Assembly: GCA_947367415.1 (NCBI GenBank)
Contig: CANBEE010000174.1
Location: forward strand, 1 to 5,908
Length of the DNA: 5,908 nt
Origin: an uncultured Bacteroidales bacterium
GTDB lineage: Bacteria > Bacteroidota > Bacteroidia > Bacteroidales > Bacteroidaceae
Reading direction: 5' to 3'
Made by a program: the position numbers and the translations under genes. The notes under the pieces are model-generated. The model was not told the origin of the DNA. It did no database searches and was given only the letters and a program-made list of their open reading frames with translations. Shown here one piece after another: positions 1 through 5,345 of this stretch (its first letter is position 1; each line of letters begins with the position of its first letter).

Positions 1-74
1 GGCGTTTAGCTCAGCTGGTTCAGAGCATCTGCCTTACAAGCAGAGGGTCGGCGGTTCGAATCCGTCAACGCCCA
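1..74 (+). tRNA. tRNA-Val (anticodon UAC), first copy, 5' base cut off by window edge
   Basis: This folds as a complete cloverleaf except for one missing 5' base. The acceptor strand pairs with AACGCCC at 67-73, the D-stem is GCTC/GAGC, and the anticodon stem TCTGC/GCAGA encloses loop CTTACAA with anticodon TAC at 35-37, which reads GUA valine codons. The T-arm is GGCGG-TTCGAAT-CCGTC and the discriminator is A74. The next bases are CAA, so the 3' CCA is not encoded and must be added by CCA-adding enzyme. The second copy has a G immediately before the matching sequence, which shows the full gene starts one base left of the window. No promoter is visible because the upstream region lies outside the window. 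Confidence 0.96.
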
Positions 75-118
75 CAAAACAACAAATCAAACTCTTTCGA
101 ATAAGCAAAGTTCCTTTC

Positions 119-193
119 GGGCGTTTAGCTCAGCTGGTTCAGAGCATCTGCCTTACAAGCAGAGGGTCGGCGGTTCGAATCCGTCAACGCCCA
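119..193 (+). tRNA. tRNA-Val (anticodon UAC), second identical copy
   Basis: This is a 75-nt cloverleaf identical to the first copy. The acceptor stem is seven perfect pairs (GGGCGTT with AACGCCC), the anticodon TAC lies at 154-156, the T-loop is TTCGAAT, the discriminator is A193, and no CCA is encoded. The 44-bp spacer after the first copy (75-118) contains no TAnnTTTG promoter element, so the two are probably cut from one transcript that ends at the terminator just downstream. The exact identity reaches three bases past the discriminator (1-77 against 120-196), which points to a recent tandem duplication or to gene conversion keeping the copies alike. Confidence 0.97.
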
Positions 194-201
194 CAACGAT
201 G

Positions 202-232
202 AGGTCTGCCGCAAGGCGGGCTTTTTTGTTTT
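202..232 (+). terminator. Rho-independent terminator of the tRNA-Val unit
   Basis: A 7-bp stem (204-210 with 215-221, two G-U pairs) closes a GCAA tetraloop at 211-214. Weaker A-T and G-U pairs extend it at the base. A T6 run at 222-227 and then GTTTT follow at once. It starts about 10 bases after the second tRNA, so it fits as the end of the tandem tRNA transcript. Confidence 0.85.
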
Positions 233-259
233 AAATCAAACTGATGGTAGGGTGTAAAA

Positions 260-294
260 TATTCGCCCCGAGGCAGATTTGCTCGGGGCGAATT
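260..294 (-). terminator. Hairpin terminator of the minus-strand metY gene
   Basis: A perfect 13-bp inverted repeat (260-272 with 282-294) contains a GC-rich core (CGCCCCGAG and its complement) and a 9-nt loop. It lies about 25 bases past the metY stop codon. Read on the minus strand, the stem is followed by ATTTTACACC, so the T-run is short. On the plus strand the stem is followed only by CTTGT, so termination is probably stronger for metY than for transcripts coming from the tRNA side. It faces the tRNA terminator about 28 bases away, and together they insulate the convergent units. Confidence 0.8.
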
Positions 295-318
295 CTTGTA
301 CTTATAATCATGCACATG

Positions 319-1596
319 TTATCCTAATGCCTGCTCAATGTCAGCGATGAGGTCTTCTACATTTTCGATACCTACTGAGAGACGGATGAGGTCGGGGGCT
401 ACGCCGGCTTCGCGTAACTGCTCGTCAGAGAGCTGGCGGTGGGTGTGGCTGGCGGGGTGGAGCACGCAGGAGCGTGCGTCGGCCACGTGGGTAACAATGC
501 AGATGAGCTTTAGGTTGTCCATAAAGCGGATGGCCTCCTCGCGCGAACCTTTGAGTCCGAAAGCGATAACGCCGCACGAGCCGTTGGGGAGGTATTTCTG
601 TGCCAGGGCGTGGTAGGGGTTGTCGGGCAGACCGCTATAGTTTACCCAAGCTACCTTGTCGTTTTGGCTAAGCCACTCGGCAATGCGTTGGGCATTCTCG
701 CAGTGGCGTTTCACGCGGAGGTGCAACGTCTCGAGTCCGAGGTTGAGCAGGAAGGCGTTCATCGGGGCTTGTATGGAGCCGAGGTCGCGCATCATCTGTG
801 CGGTAGCCTTGGTGATGTAGGCCATCTTGCCGAAGCTCTTGGTATAGGTGAGTCCGTGGTATGAGTCGTCGGGCGTGGTGAGGCCGGGGAACTTGTCGGC
901 ATGGGCGTCCCAGTCGAAGTTGCCACTGTCAACGATGGCTCCGCCTACAGCAGTGGCGTGTCCGTCCATGTATTTGGTAGTAGAGTGGGTGACGATGTCG
1001 GCGCCCCACTCGAAGGGTCGGCAGTTGATGGGGGTGGCAAAGGTGTTGTCCACGATGAGGGGCACACCGTTGCGATGAGCTATGCGGGCAAACTTCTCGA
1101 TGTCGAGCACCTCGCATCCGGGGTTCGAGATGGTCTCGCCGAAGAGGCATTTCGTGTTGGGGCGGAACGCCTTCTGTATCTCCTCCTCAGAAGCATTCTG
1201 ATCTATGAAGGTCATCTCAATGCCCAGCTTCTTCATTGTGACGCTGAAGAGATTGTACGTTCCTCCATATATAGCGGTGGAACATACGAAATGGTCGCCG
1301 CTCTCGCAGATGTTGAACACAGCATAGAAGTTGGCGGCCTGTCCTGAAGAGGTGAGCATGCCAGCTACGCCTCCTTCGAGGGCGGCAATCTTGGCTGCTA
1401 CGGCGTCGTTTGTGGGGTTCTGTAGGCGGGTGTAGAAGTAGCCACTGTCTTCCAGGTCGAAGAGGCGGGCCATCTGCTCGCTGTTGTCATACTTGAACGT
1501 GGTGCTCTGGTAGATGGGGAGCACGCGAGGCTCACCCTTCTTTGGGCTCCATCCCTCCTGAACGCAGAGTGTTTCGGGGCGGTATTTCTTTTCCAT
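319..1596 (-). CDS. metY: O-acetylhomoserine sulfhydrylase / aminocarboxypropyltransferase (MetY-type, PLP-dependent)
   Basis: A cytosolic enzyme of 425 residues, the usual length for MetY. Family knowledge: it joins O-acetylhomoserine with sulfide to give homocysteine (direct sulfhydrylation in methionine synthesis), and some relatives also act on O-acetylserine. Seen in sequence: the Cys/Met-metabolism PLP fold with YTRLQNPT (55-62), the phosphate-binding SSGQAA (83-88), VDNTFATP with Asp183 that pairs with the PLP ring nitrogen, the Schiff-base Lys208 in STTKYMDGH, the late HPASHTHRQL (380-389) and Arg405 in RLSVGIE, which binds the substrate carboxylate. All key residues are intact. The length, with a long insert around 225-255 between the lysine and the C-terminal domain, favours MetY over the shorter cystathionine gamma-synthase/lyase branch. 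The ATG start follows an AT-rich leader without Shine-Dalgarno sequence. It is single-gene, divergent from the transporter gene, with two candidate promoters upstream and a hairpin terminator downstream. Confidence 0.9.
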   Translation of the reverse strand: MEKKYRPETLCVQEGWSPKKGEPRVLPIYQSTTFKYDNSEQMARLFDLEDSGYFYTRLQNPTNDAVAAKIAALEGGVAGMLTSSGQAANFYAVFNICESGDHFVCSTAIYGGTYNLFSVTMKKLGIEMTFIDQNASEEEIQKAFRPNTKCLFGETISNPGCEVLDIEKFARIAHRNGVPLIVDNTFATPINCRPFEWGADIVTHSTTKYMDGHATAVGGAIVDSGNFDWDAHADKFPGLTTPDDSYHGLTYTKSFGKMAYITKATAQMMRDLGSIQAPMNAFLLNLGLETLHLRVKRHCENAQRIAEWLSQNDKVAWVNYSGLPDNPYHALAQKYLPNGSCGVIAFGLKGSREEAIRFMDNLKLICIVTHVADARSCVLHPASHTHRQLSDEQLREAGVAPDLIRLSVGIENVEDLIADIEQALG

Positions 1597-1633
1597 ATTA
1601 TTTTATATGTTAGGTTGGTTATTATATTGTGCG

Positions 1634-1663
1634 CAAAGGTACGAAAAACGAGCGAATAAACAA
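1634..1663 (-). promoter_or_regulatory. Proximal promoter P1 of metY (Bacteroidota type)
   Basis: On the minus strand the -7 element reads TACCTTTG (plus 1634-1641), a full match to TAnnTTTG, followed by CGCAC. A TTG that can serve as the -33 element lies at plus 1661-1663, 19 bases upstream. Transcription would begin near 1628, giving a leader of about 30 nt. The assignment rests on consensus match and position only. Confidence 0.7.
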
Positions 1664-1671
1664 CGTTTATT
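1655..1671. repeat. Short palindrome over the P1 -33 element
   Basis: AATAAAC (1655-1661) and GTTTATT (1665-1671) form a perfect 7-bp inverted repeat with a 3-bp centre. It covers the TTG -33 element of metY promoter P1, where a repressor would block RNA polymerase. It is AT-rich and short, so chance is a real alternative. Confidence 0.35.
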
Positions 1672-1706
1672 TGCAGCGAGTACTACGACCTTCGCAAGCT
1701 TGTGCG

Positions 1707-1735
1707 CAAAGGTACAAATAATTGTTATTTGTCAA
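1707..1735 (-). promoter_or_regulatory. Distal promoter P2 of metY (Bacteroidota type)
   Basis: A second TACCTTTG on the minus strand (plus 1707-1714) has a TTG at plus 1733-1735, 18 bases upstream, as the -33 element. Transcription from near 1700 would give a leader of about 105 nt that runs through P1. The -33 TTG directly abuts the -33 TTG of the opposing transporter promoter, within the palindrome CAATTG (1733-1738). Confidence 0.6.
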
Positions 1736-1754
1736 TTGCTAATTGCCGATTGTT
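1734..1754. repeat. Three degenerate 7-bp tandem units between the divergent promoters
   Basis: AATTGCT, AATTGCC and GATTGTT follow one another without gaps at 1734-1740, 1741-1747 and 1748-1754. They fill the spacer between the -33 and -7 elements of the transporter promoter. They could be a regulator site or the remains of a small tandem duplication; three units with mismatches is weak evidence. Confidence 0.3.
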
Positions 1755-1766
1755 TTGCTAACTTTG
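1736..1766 (+). promoter_or_regulatory. Promoter of the EamA-family transporter gene
   Basis: TAACTTTG at 1759-1766 matches the Bacteroidota -7 consensus TAnnTTTG and is followed by CGCAG. A TTG at 1736-1738 lies 20 bases upstream as the -33 element. The start point would be near 1771, leaving a leader of about 33 nt of T-rich and then AT-rich sequence before the ATG at 1804, with no Shine-Dalgarno match. Confidence 0.65.
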
Positions 1767-1803
1767 CGCAGTTTTTTTCGTCTCCTTATATAATAATATA
1801 GGT

Positions 1804-2682
1804 ATGCCATCAAGTCGTCGCCCCTCTGTGGGCTATCATATATTGGCGTTGGTCACTATTGCAGTGTGGGGAACCACCTTTGTTTCTACCAAGGTGCTGC
1901 TCACCAACGGGCTCACTCCGCCCGAGATTATGTTCTATCGTTTTATCATCGCCTATGCGCTGACGTGGATTTTCGCACGTAAGGTATGGGCCGACACATG
2001 GGTGGATGAACTGTTGCTTGCTGTGGCTGGATTTACGGGTGGTACGCTCTACTTTTTGGCCGAGAATACGGCTATCGACTACTCCATAACCTCCAATGTG
2101 GCCCTTGTCGTGTGTGTGACTCCAGTGCTCACGGCTCTGCTCACGAGTCTTTGCTACAACGAACGTATTACGGGGCGTCTTGTCCTTGGTTCAGTGGTGG
2201 CGCTGTTGGGTGTTGGCTTTGTGGTACTGAATGGTACGGTGCTGCAGATACATCCTCTGGGCGATGCGCTTGCCTTGGTGGCTGCCCTCGCATGGGCGGT
2301 ATACAGTGTAGTTATCCGTCGGTTCGACAGGCGGTATACGACCTGGTTTGTTACGCGCAAAGTATTCTTCTACGGCATCGTTACGATGATTCCATTTATT
2401 GCTTCCGGGATGGGGGGAGGCTTACATCCCGACAAGCTTGCCATCCCTGTGGTCGCTGGTAATGTTTTGTTCCTCTCCGTGGTAGCCTCCATGCTCTGCT
2501 TCTATTCATGGAACCTGGTACTGGAAAAAATCGGCACAATCCGCGCCTCCAACTATATGTACACCCAGCCTCTCGTATCGCTCGCCTGCTCGGTAGCTGT
2601 TCTTGGTGAGCCAATAACGTATATCGCCCTCCTTGGCACTGTATTTATCTTGGTTGGTGTCTATATCGCAGGACGTCGATGA
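1804..2682 (+). CDS. EamA/DMT-superfamily inner-membrane transporter (probable metabolite exporter)
   Basis: A 292-residue membrane protein of the drug/metabolite transporter superfamily, at the usual family length of about 290-300. Two EamA repeats give about ten hydrophobic helices, roughly at 11-31, 40-58, 69-86, 96-116, 124-143, 152-172, 183-202, 215-236, 246-267 and 271-289. Family marks include VWGTTFVSTK (21-30) in helix 1, PPEIMFYRF (39-47) at helix 2, and the second-repeat pair ASNYMYTQPLVSL (248-260) and VLGEPIT (266-272). Basic residues at the N terminus (SSRR) and C terminus (GRR) fit the positive-inside rule with both ends in the cytoplasm. Family knowledge: members export amino acids and other small metabolites, and the E. 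coli namesake exports O-acetylserine and cysteine. The real substrate here is unknown; divergence from metY makes a thiol or amino acid plausible. The ATG start sits 37 bases after a TAACTTTG promoter element. Confidence 0.9.
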   Translation: MPSSRRPSVGYHILALVTIAVWGTTFVSTKVLLTNGLTPPEIMFYRFIIAYALTWIFARKVWADTWVDELLLAVAGFTGGTLYFLAENTAIDYSITSNVALVVCVTPVLTALLTSLCYNERITGRLVLGSVVALLGVGFVVLNGTVLQIHPLGDALALVAALAWAVYSVVIRRFDRRYTTWFVTRKVFFYGIVTMIPFIASGMGGGLHPDKLAIPVVAGNVLFLSVVASMLCFYSWNLVLEKIGTIRASNYMYTQPLVSLACSVAVLGEPITYIALLGTVFILVGVYIAGRR

Positions 2683-2724
2683 ATGTTTTTAAAAATTCTA
2701 TAAAAGCATGTAAGAAATAAAGCG

Positions 2725-2732
2725 TACCTTTG
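2725..2732 (+). promoter_or_regulatory. -7 promoter element of the GH2 gene
   Basis: TACCTTTG matches the Bacteroidota -7 consensus and is the same octamer used by both metY promoters. The expected -33 region (about 2702-2706) is A-rich with no TTG, so activation by a regulator is possible. The start point would be near 2737, about 23 nt before the ATG at 2760. The gap after the transporter gene (2683-2759) has no GC-rich terminator hairpin, so some read-through from that gene remains possible. Confidence 0.6.
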
Positions 2733-2759
2733 TATATAAAACCTTTTAATTGTATTCCT

Positions 2760-5162
2760 ATGAAACGCACACTCCGCCTATTCACTGCACTCGTAATGGT
2801 AGCAGTTAGTTCCTTTACTTCTGTAGCGCAACAGCGCCAGACCTTAATTGATGATGATTGGACTTTTATCCGTGAGGGGCAGCCGGCAGTCAATGTCGAC
2901 CTGCCGCACGACTGGAGTATTATGGGTGTGCCTTCAGCCGATGAACCTTCTGGCAATGATGGTGGCTATTACCCTACCGGCAAAGGCGAATACCGCAAGG
3001 TACTACATCTGAAAGCCAAGCCTACGGACCGCCGTTATGCCCTCTACTTCGAGGGTGTGTACATGAATGCTGAGGTTCTTGTCAATGGCACTTCCACGGG
3101 CACTCAGCACTATGGCTACAGCTCGTTCCTCCGTGATGTGACGAATTTGTTGCAGGAGGGTGACAATGAGATTCTGGTGCGCGTGGATAACTCATTGCAA
3201 AAGAACTGCCGTTGGTATACTGGGTCGGGTATATACCGACATGTATGGCTTATAGAGACGGCTGATGTGCATTTCAAGCACTGGGGTACTTTCATCACCA
3301 CGCCCGTGGTTGATGCCAATGGTACTAGTCTTGTGAATGTAAAGGCGGTGATAGTCAATGAAAGTGATCGTGACCGTAGCGTTCAGTTGGCTGTTGACCT
3401 GCAAGGGCAAACGAATCAAGGTGACGATTTCTCTGGTGGGAAAAGCCGTATCGTACATCTGAAGCCCCACGAAGAGTTGGAAACGGAGATTCAGGTTGAA
3501 GTGCCGAAGGCTTGCTTGTGGAGTCCTGATAGCCCTCATCTTTACGAGGCAACACTCACTGTTAGCGAAGAGGGTAATCCCGGCAAAGCTATGGATCAAA
3601 TCACCGAGACTTTTGGTATCCGTCACGTTGCATACAATGCAGAACAGGGATTCCTGCTCAACGGGAAACCATTGGAACTGAATGGTGGATGCCTGCACCA
3701 TGATAATGGAATACTCGGTGCAGCGGCTTTCGACCGGGCTGAAGAGCGCAAGGCCGAACTGATGAAGGCGGCAGGATTCAACGCCGTACGTACCAGCCAC
3801 AACCACCCCTCTGAGGCTTTCCTCGATGCGTGTGACCGCATTGGCTTGCTTGTTATAGATGAGGCTTTCGACGGATGGCGATCCGCAAAGACTCCGCACG
3901 ACTACTCAACACTCATCGACAAACACTGGCGCGACGACCTCTCTGCACTGGTGTTACGCGACCGTAATCACCCCAGCATCTTTGCCTGGAGTGTGGGCAA
4001 TGAGGTTATTGAACGCAAGGAGATACAGGTGGTTACCACAGCCCGCAAGTTGGCTCGTTTGTGTCGTGAACTTGACCCAACGCGCCCTGTCACCTCGGCA
4101 CTTTGTGCGTGGGATAGCGACTGGGAAATCTACGATCCATTGGCCGAGGCTTTTGAACTCGTAGGATACAACTATATGATACACAAGCATGCCGGTGATC
4201 ATGCCCGCGACTCGCAGAGGGTGATGTATCAGAGCGAGTCGTATCCGCGTGAAGCTTTCCGCAACTGGGCTTATAGTGCCGACCACCCCTATATCTTCGG
4301 CGATTTCGTATGGACAGCCATCGACTATCAGGGTGAGAGTGGTATTGGCCGTTGGTACTATCAAGGTGAGAGCGAGGGCGAGCACTATCACCGCAACCAG
4401 TTCCCTTGGCATGCAGCCTACTGTGGCGATATCGACTTCACTGGGCGACGCAAACCTATTTCTTACTATCGCGACTTGCTATGGAATGTTGACCGTCCCC
4501 TCTATCTTTCTGTGAAGGAGCCCAACGGCTACTATGGCCAAATACGTGAGACTCAATGGAGCGTGTGGCCTACCTTCGAGAGTTGGACCTGGCCTGGCCA
4601 TGAAGGCAAGCCCATTGAGGTGGAAATCTATAGCCGTGCGCCGCGTGTGCGCCTTTACATTAATGATAGTCTTGTTGCAGAACGCCCCACTACACGTGCC
4701 GAAGAGTACAAGGCTGTCATCACCGTTCCCTATACTCCCGGTGTCCTGCGTGCCGAGGCGGTAGATGAGCTGGGCAATCCGATAGCAGCCATGAATACCG
4801 GGCATAACACGCTGTGTACTGCAGGCGAGCCCTATGCCTTGCGCCTTACGGCCGACCGTACGGTCATTGCTGCCGACAATCAGGACCTTGCCTTCATCAC
4901 TATTGAGGTGGTGGACAAACAGGGTACGTTATGCCCTAATGCTACCAACGAACTGACTCTGTCGATTCGTGGAAGCGGCAAGCTGGCTGCCTTCGGCAAT
5001 GCCGACATCAAGGACCTCGGATGCACTGCCGATGCCGTACACAATGTATGGAAGGGACGTGCGCAGGCCGTTGTGCGTGCTACCGACCGCAGTGGTGCTA
5101 TCACACTATCTATCTTCGGCAAGGGGCTGAAGTCTGCCAAGCTGACTGTGAAGGCGAAGTGA
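2760..5162 (+). CDS. Secreted glycoside hydrolase family 2 enzyme, beta-galactosidase-like, with DUF4982-type and C-terminal Ig-like modules
   Basis: 800 residues from the chosen ATG. A signal peptide (MKRTLRL, hydrophobic stretch to about 20, likely cut at SVA-QQ, 23/24) sends it to the periplasm or beyond; no lipobox cysteine is present. Domains in order: GH2 sugar-binding jelly roll (about 28-168), Ig-like domain (172-288), TIM-barrel catalytic domain (292-575), DUF4982-like domain (605-675, with the IYSRAPRVRLYIND strand motif) and a GH2 C-terminal Ig-like domain (690-797). Catalytic marks: RTSHNHP (344-350), acid/base Glu415 in NHPSIFAWSVGNE, and probable nucleophile Glu493 in YQSESYP, 78 residues later, close to the LacZ spacing. 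I find no N-x-K motif of beta-glucuronidases in the catalytic region, which favours galactosidase or a related exo-activity. A longer in-frame start at TTG 2730 is rejected because that codon lies inside the -7 promoter element. No SusC/SusD genes adjoin it, so the polysaccharide target is unknown. Confidence 0.9.
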   Translation: MKRTLRLFTALVMVAVSSFTSVAQQRQTLIDDDWTFIREGQPAVNVDLPHDWSIMGVPSADEPSGNDGGYYPTGKGEYRKVLHLKAKPTDRRYALYFEGVYMNAEVLVNGTSTGTQHYGYSSFLRDVTNLLQEGDNEILVRVDNSLQKNCRWYTGSGIYRHVWLIETADVHFKHWGTFITTPVVDANGTSLVNVKAVIVNESDRDRSVQLAVDLQGQTNQGDDFSGGKSRIVHLKPHEELETEIQVEVPKACLWSPDSPHLYEATLTVSEEGNPGKAMDQITETFGIRHVAYNAEQGFLLNGKPLELNGGCLHHDNGILGAAAFDRAEERKAELMKAAGFNAVRTSHNHPSEAFLDACDRIGLLVIDEAFDGWRSAKTPHDYSTLIDKHWRDDLSALVLRDRNHPSIFAWSVGNEVIERKEIQVVTTARKLARLCRELDPTRPVTSALCAWDSDWEIYDPLAEAFELVGYNYMIHKHAGDHARDSQRVMYQSESYPREAFRNWAYSADHPYIFGDFVWTAIDYQGESGIGRWYYQGESEGEHYHRNQFPWHAAYCGDIDFTGRRKPISYYRDLLWNVDRPLYLSVKEPNGYYGQIRETQWSVWPTFESWTWPGHEGKPIEVEIYSRAPRVRLYINDSLVAERPTTRAEEYKAVITVPYTPGVLRAEAVDELGNPIAAMNTGHNTLCTAGEPYALRLTADRTVIAADNQDLAFITIEVVDKQGTLCPNATNELTLSIRGSGKLAAFGNADIKDLGCTADAVHNVWKGRAQAVVRATDRSGAITLSIFGKGLKSAKLTVKAK

Positions 5163-5345
5163 TATGTGTTAAATTATGTGAAAGATAGTGAATTTAAACG
5201 AATCTTTTTTTACATTTGCATGTCGATATAGAACAATAGCGGTGGTTATGAGTTGATGGTGACTTGTCGGAAACGAATAATGTTGTGAGTTGGAGTTTGG
5301 ATGATTGTATATTGTCGCTGATTAATAATCTTAATAATATTAAAA
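5163..5345. other. 183-bp intergenic region with promoter and long leader
   Basis: After the GH2 stop come an AT-only inverted repeat (TTAAATT 5169-5175 with AATTTAA 5191-5197) and a T7 run at 5205-5211, then the TACATTTG element. The repeat has a 15-nt loop, no GC pairs and a 7-nt gap to the T-run, so it is at best a weak terminator. From about 5223 to 5345 there is a leader of some 120 nt with only very short ORFs (for example 10 codons starting with MVTCRK at about 5258). It ends in AT-rich sequence with a repeated TTAATAAT (5322-5329 and 5331-5338), which would leave the start codon unstructured in place of a Shine-Dalgarno site. Confidence 0.6.
5211..5218 (+). promoter_or_regulatory. -7 promoter element of the right-edge envelope gene
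   Basis: TACATTTG fits TAnnTTTG and is followed by CA, like the other promoters here. No convincing -33 TTG lies 18-20 bases upstream. The start point would be near 5223, giving a leader of about 120 nt, much longer than the roughly 25-35 nt leaders of the transporter and GH2 genes. Confidence 0.5.

Larger units (their letters stand above)
1627..1715. repeat. 16-bp exact direct repeat carrying the metY -7 elements
   Basis: The same 16 bases, TTGTGCGCAAAGGTAC, occur at 1627-1642 and 1700-1715, 73 bases apart start to start. Each copy contains a TACCTTTG element on the minus strand. The 9-mer TGCGCAAAG inside it recurs in inverted orientation at 1762-1770, over the -7 region of the transporter promoter. 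The repeat therefore marks three promoter cores in one intergenic region. It may reflect a promoter duplication or simply the strong extended consensus TTTGCGC. Confidence 0.8.

Noticed and set aside
260..294. The 13-bp inverted repeat as an attachment site or operator
   Set aside because: Its position just after the metY stop codon, its GC-rich stem and the T-run on the minus strand are better explained as a terminator.
901..1347. A 148-codon plus-strand frame across metY
   Set aside because: It is a shadow of the conserved metY reading frame, which includes the PLP lysine and surrounding motifs; the shadow shows no family features.
1597..1700. A SAM or other riboswitch in the metY leader
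   Set aside because: The P1 leader is only about 30 nt and the P2 leader about 105 nt. I see no multi-stem conserved core and no terminator hairpin before the start codon.
1607..1801. A 64-codon plus-strand frame in the metY/transporter intergenic region
   Set aside because: It runs through all three promoter elements and palindromes, has no upstream promoter of its own, and resembles no known protein.
2681..2698. TTTTTAAAAA palindrome after the transporter gene as a terminator
   Set aside because: The two arms meet with no loop and contain only A-T pairs in the core, so no stable terminator hairpin can form.
3192..3899. A 235-codon open frame on the minus strand inside the GH2 gene, and a 152-codon one at 3954-4412
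   Set aside because: Both are fully antisense to a frame with intact GH2 domains and catalytic residues. Neither has a recognisable motif or a promoter element.
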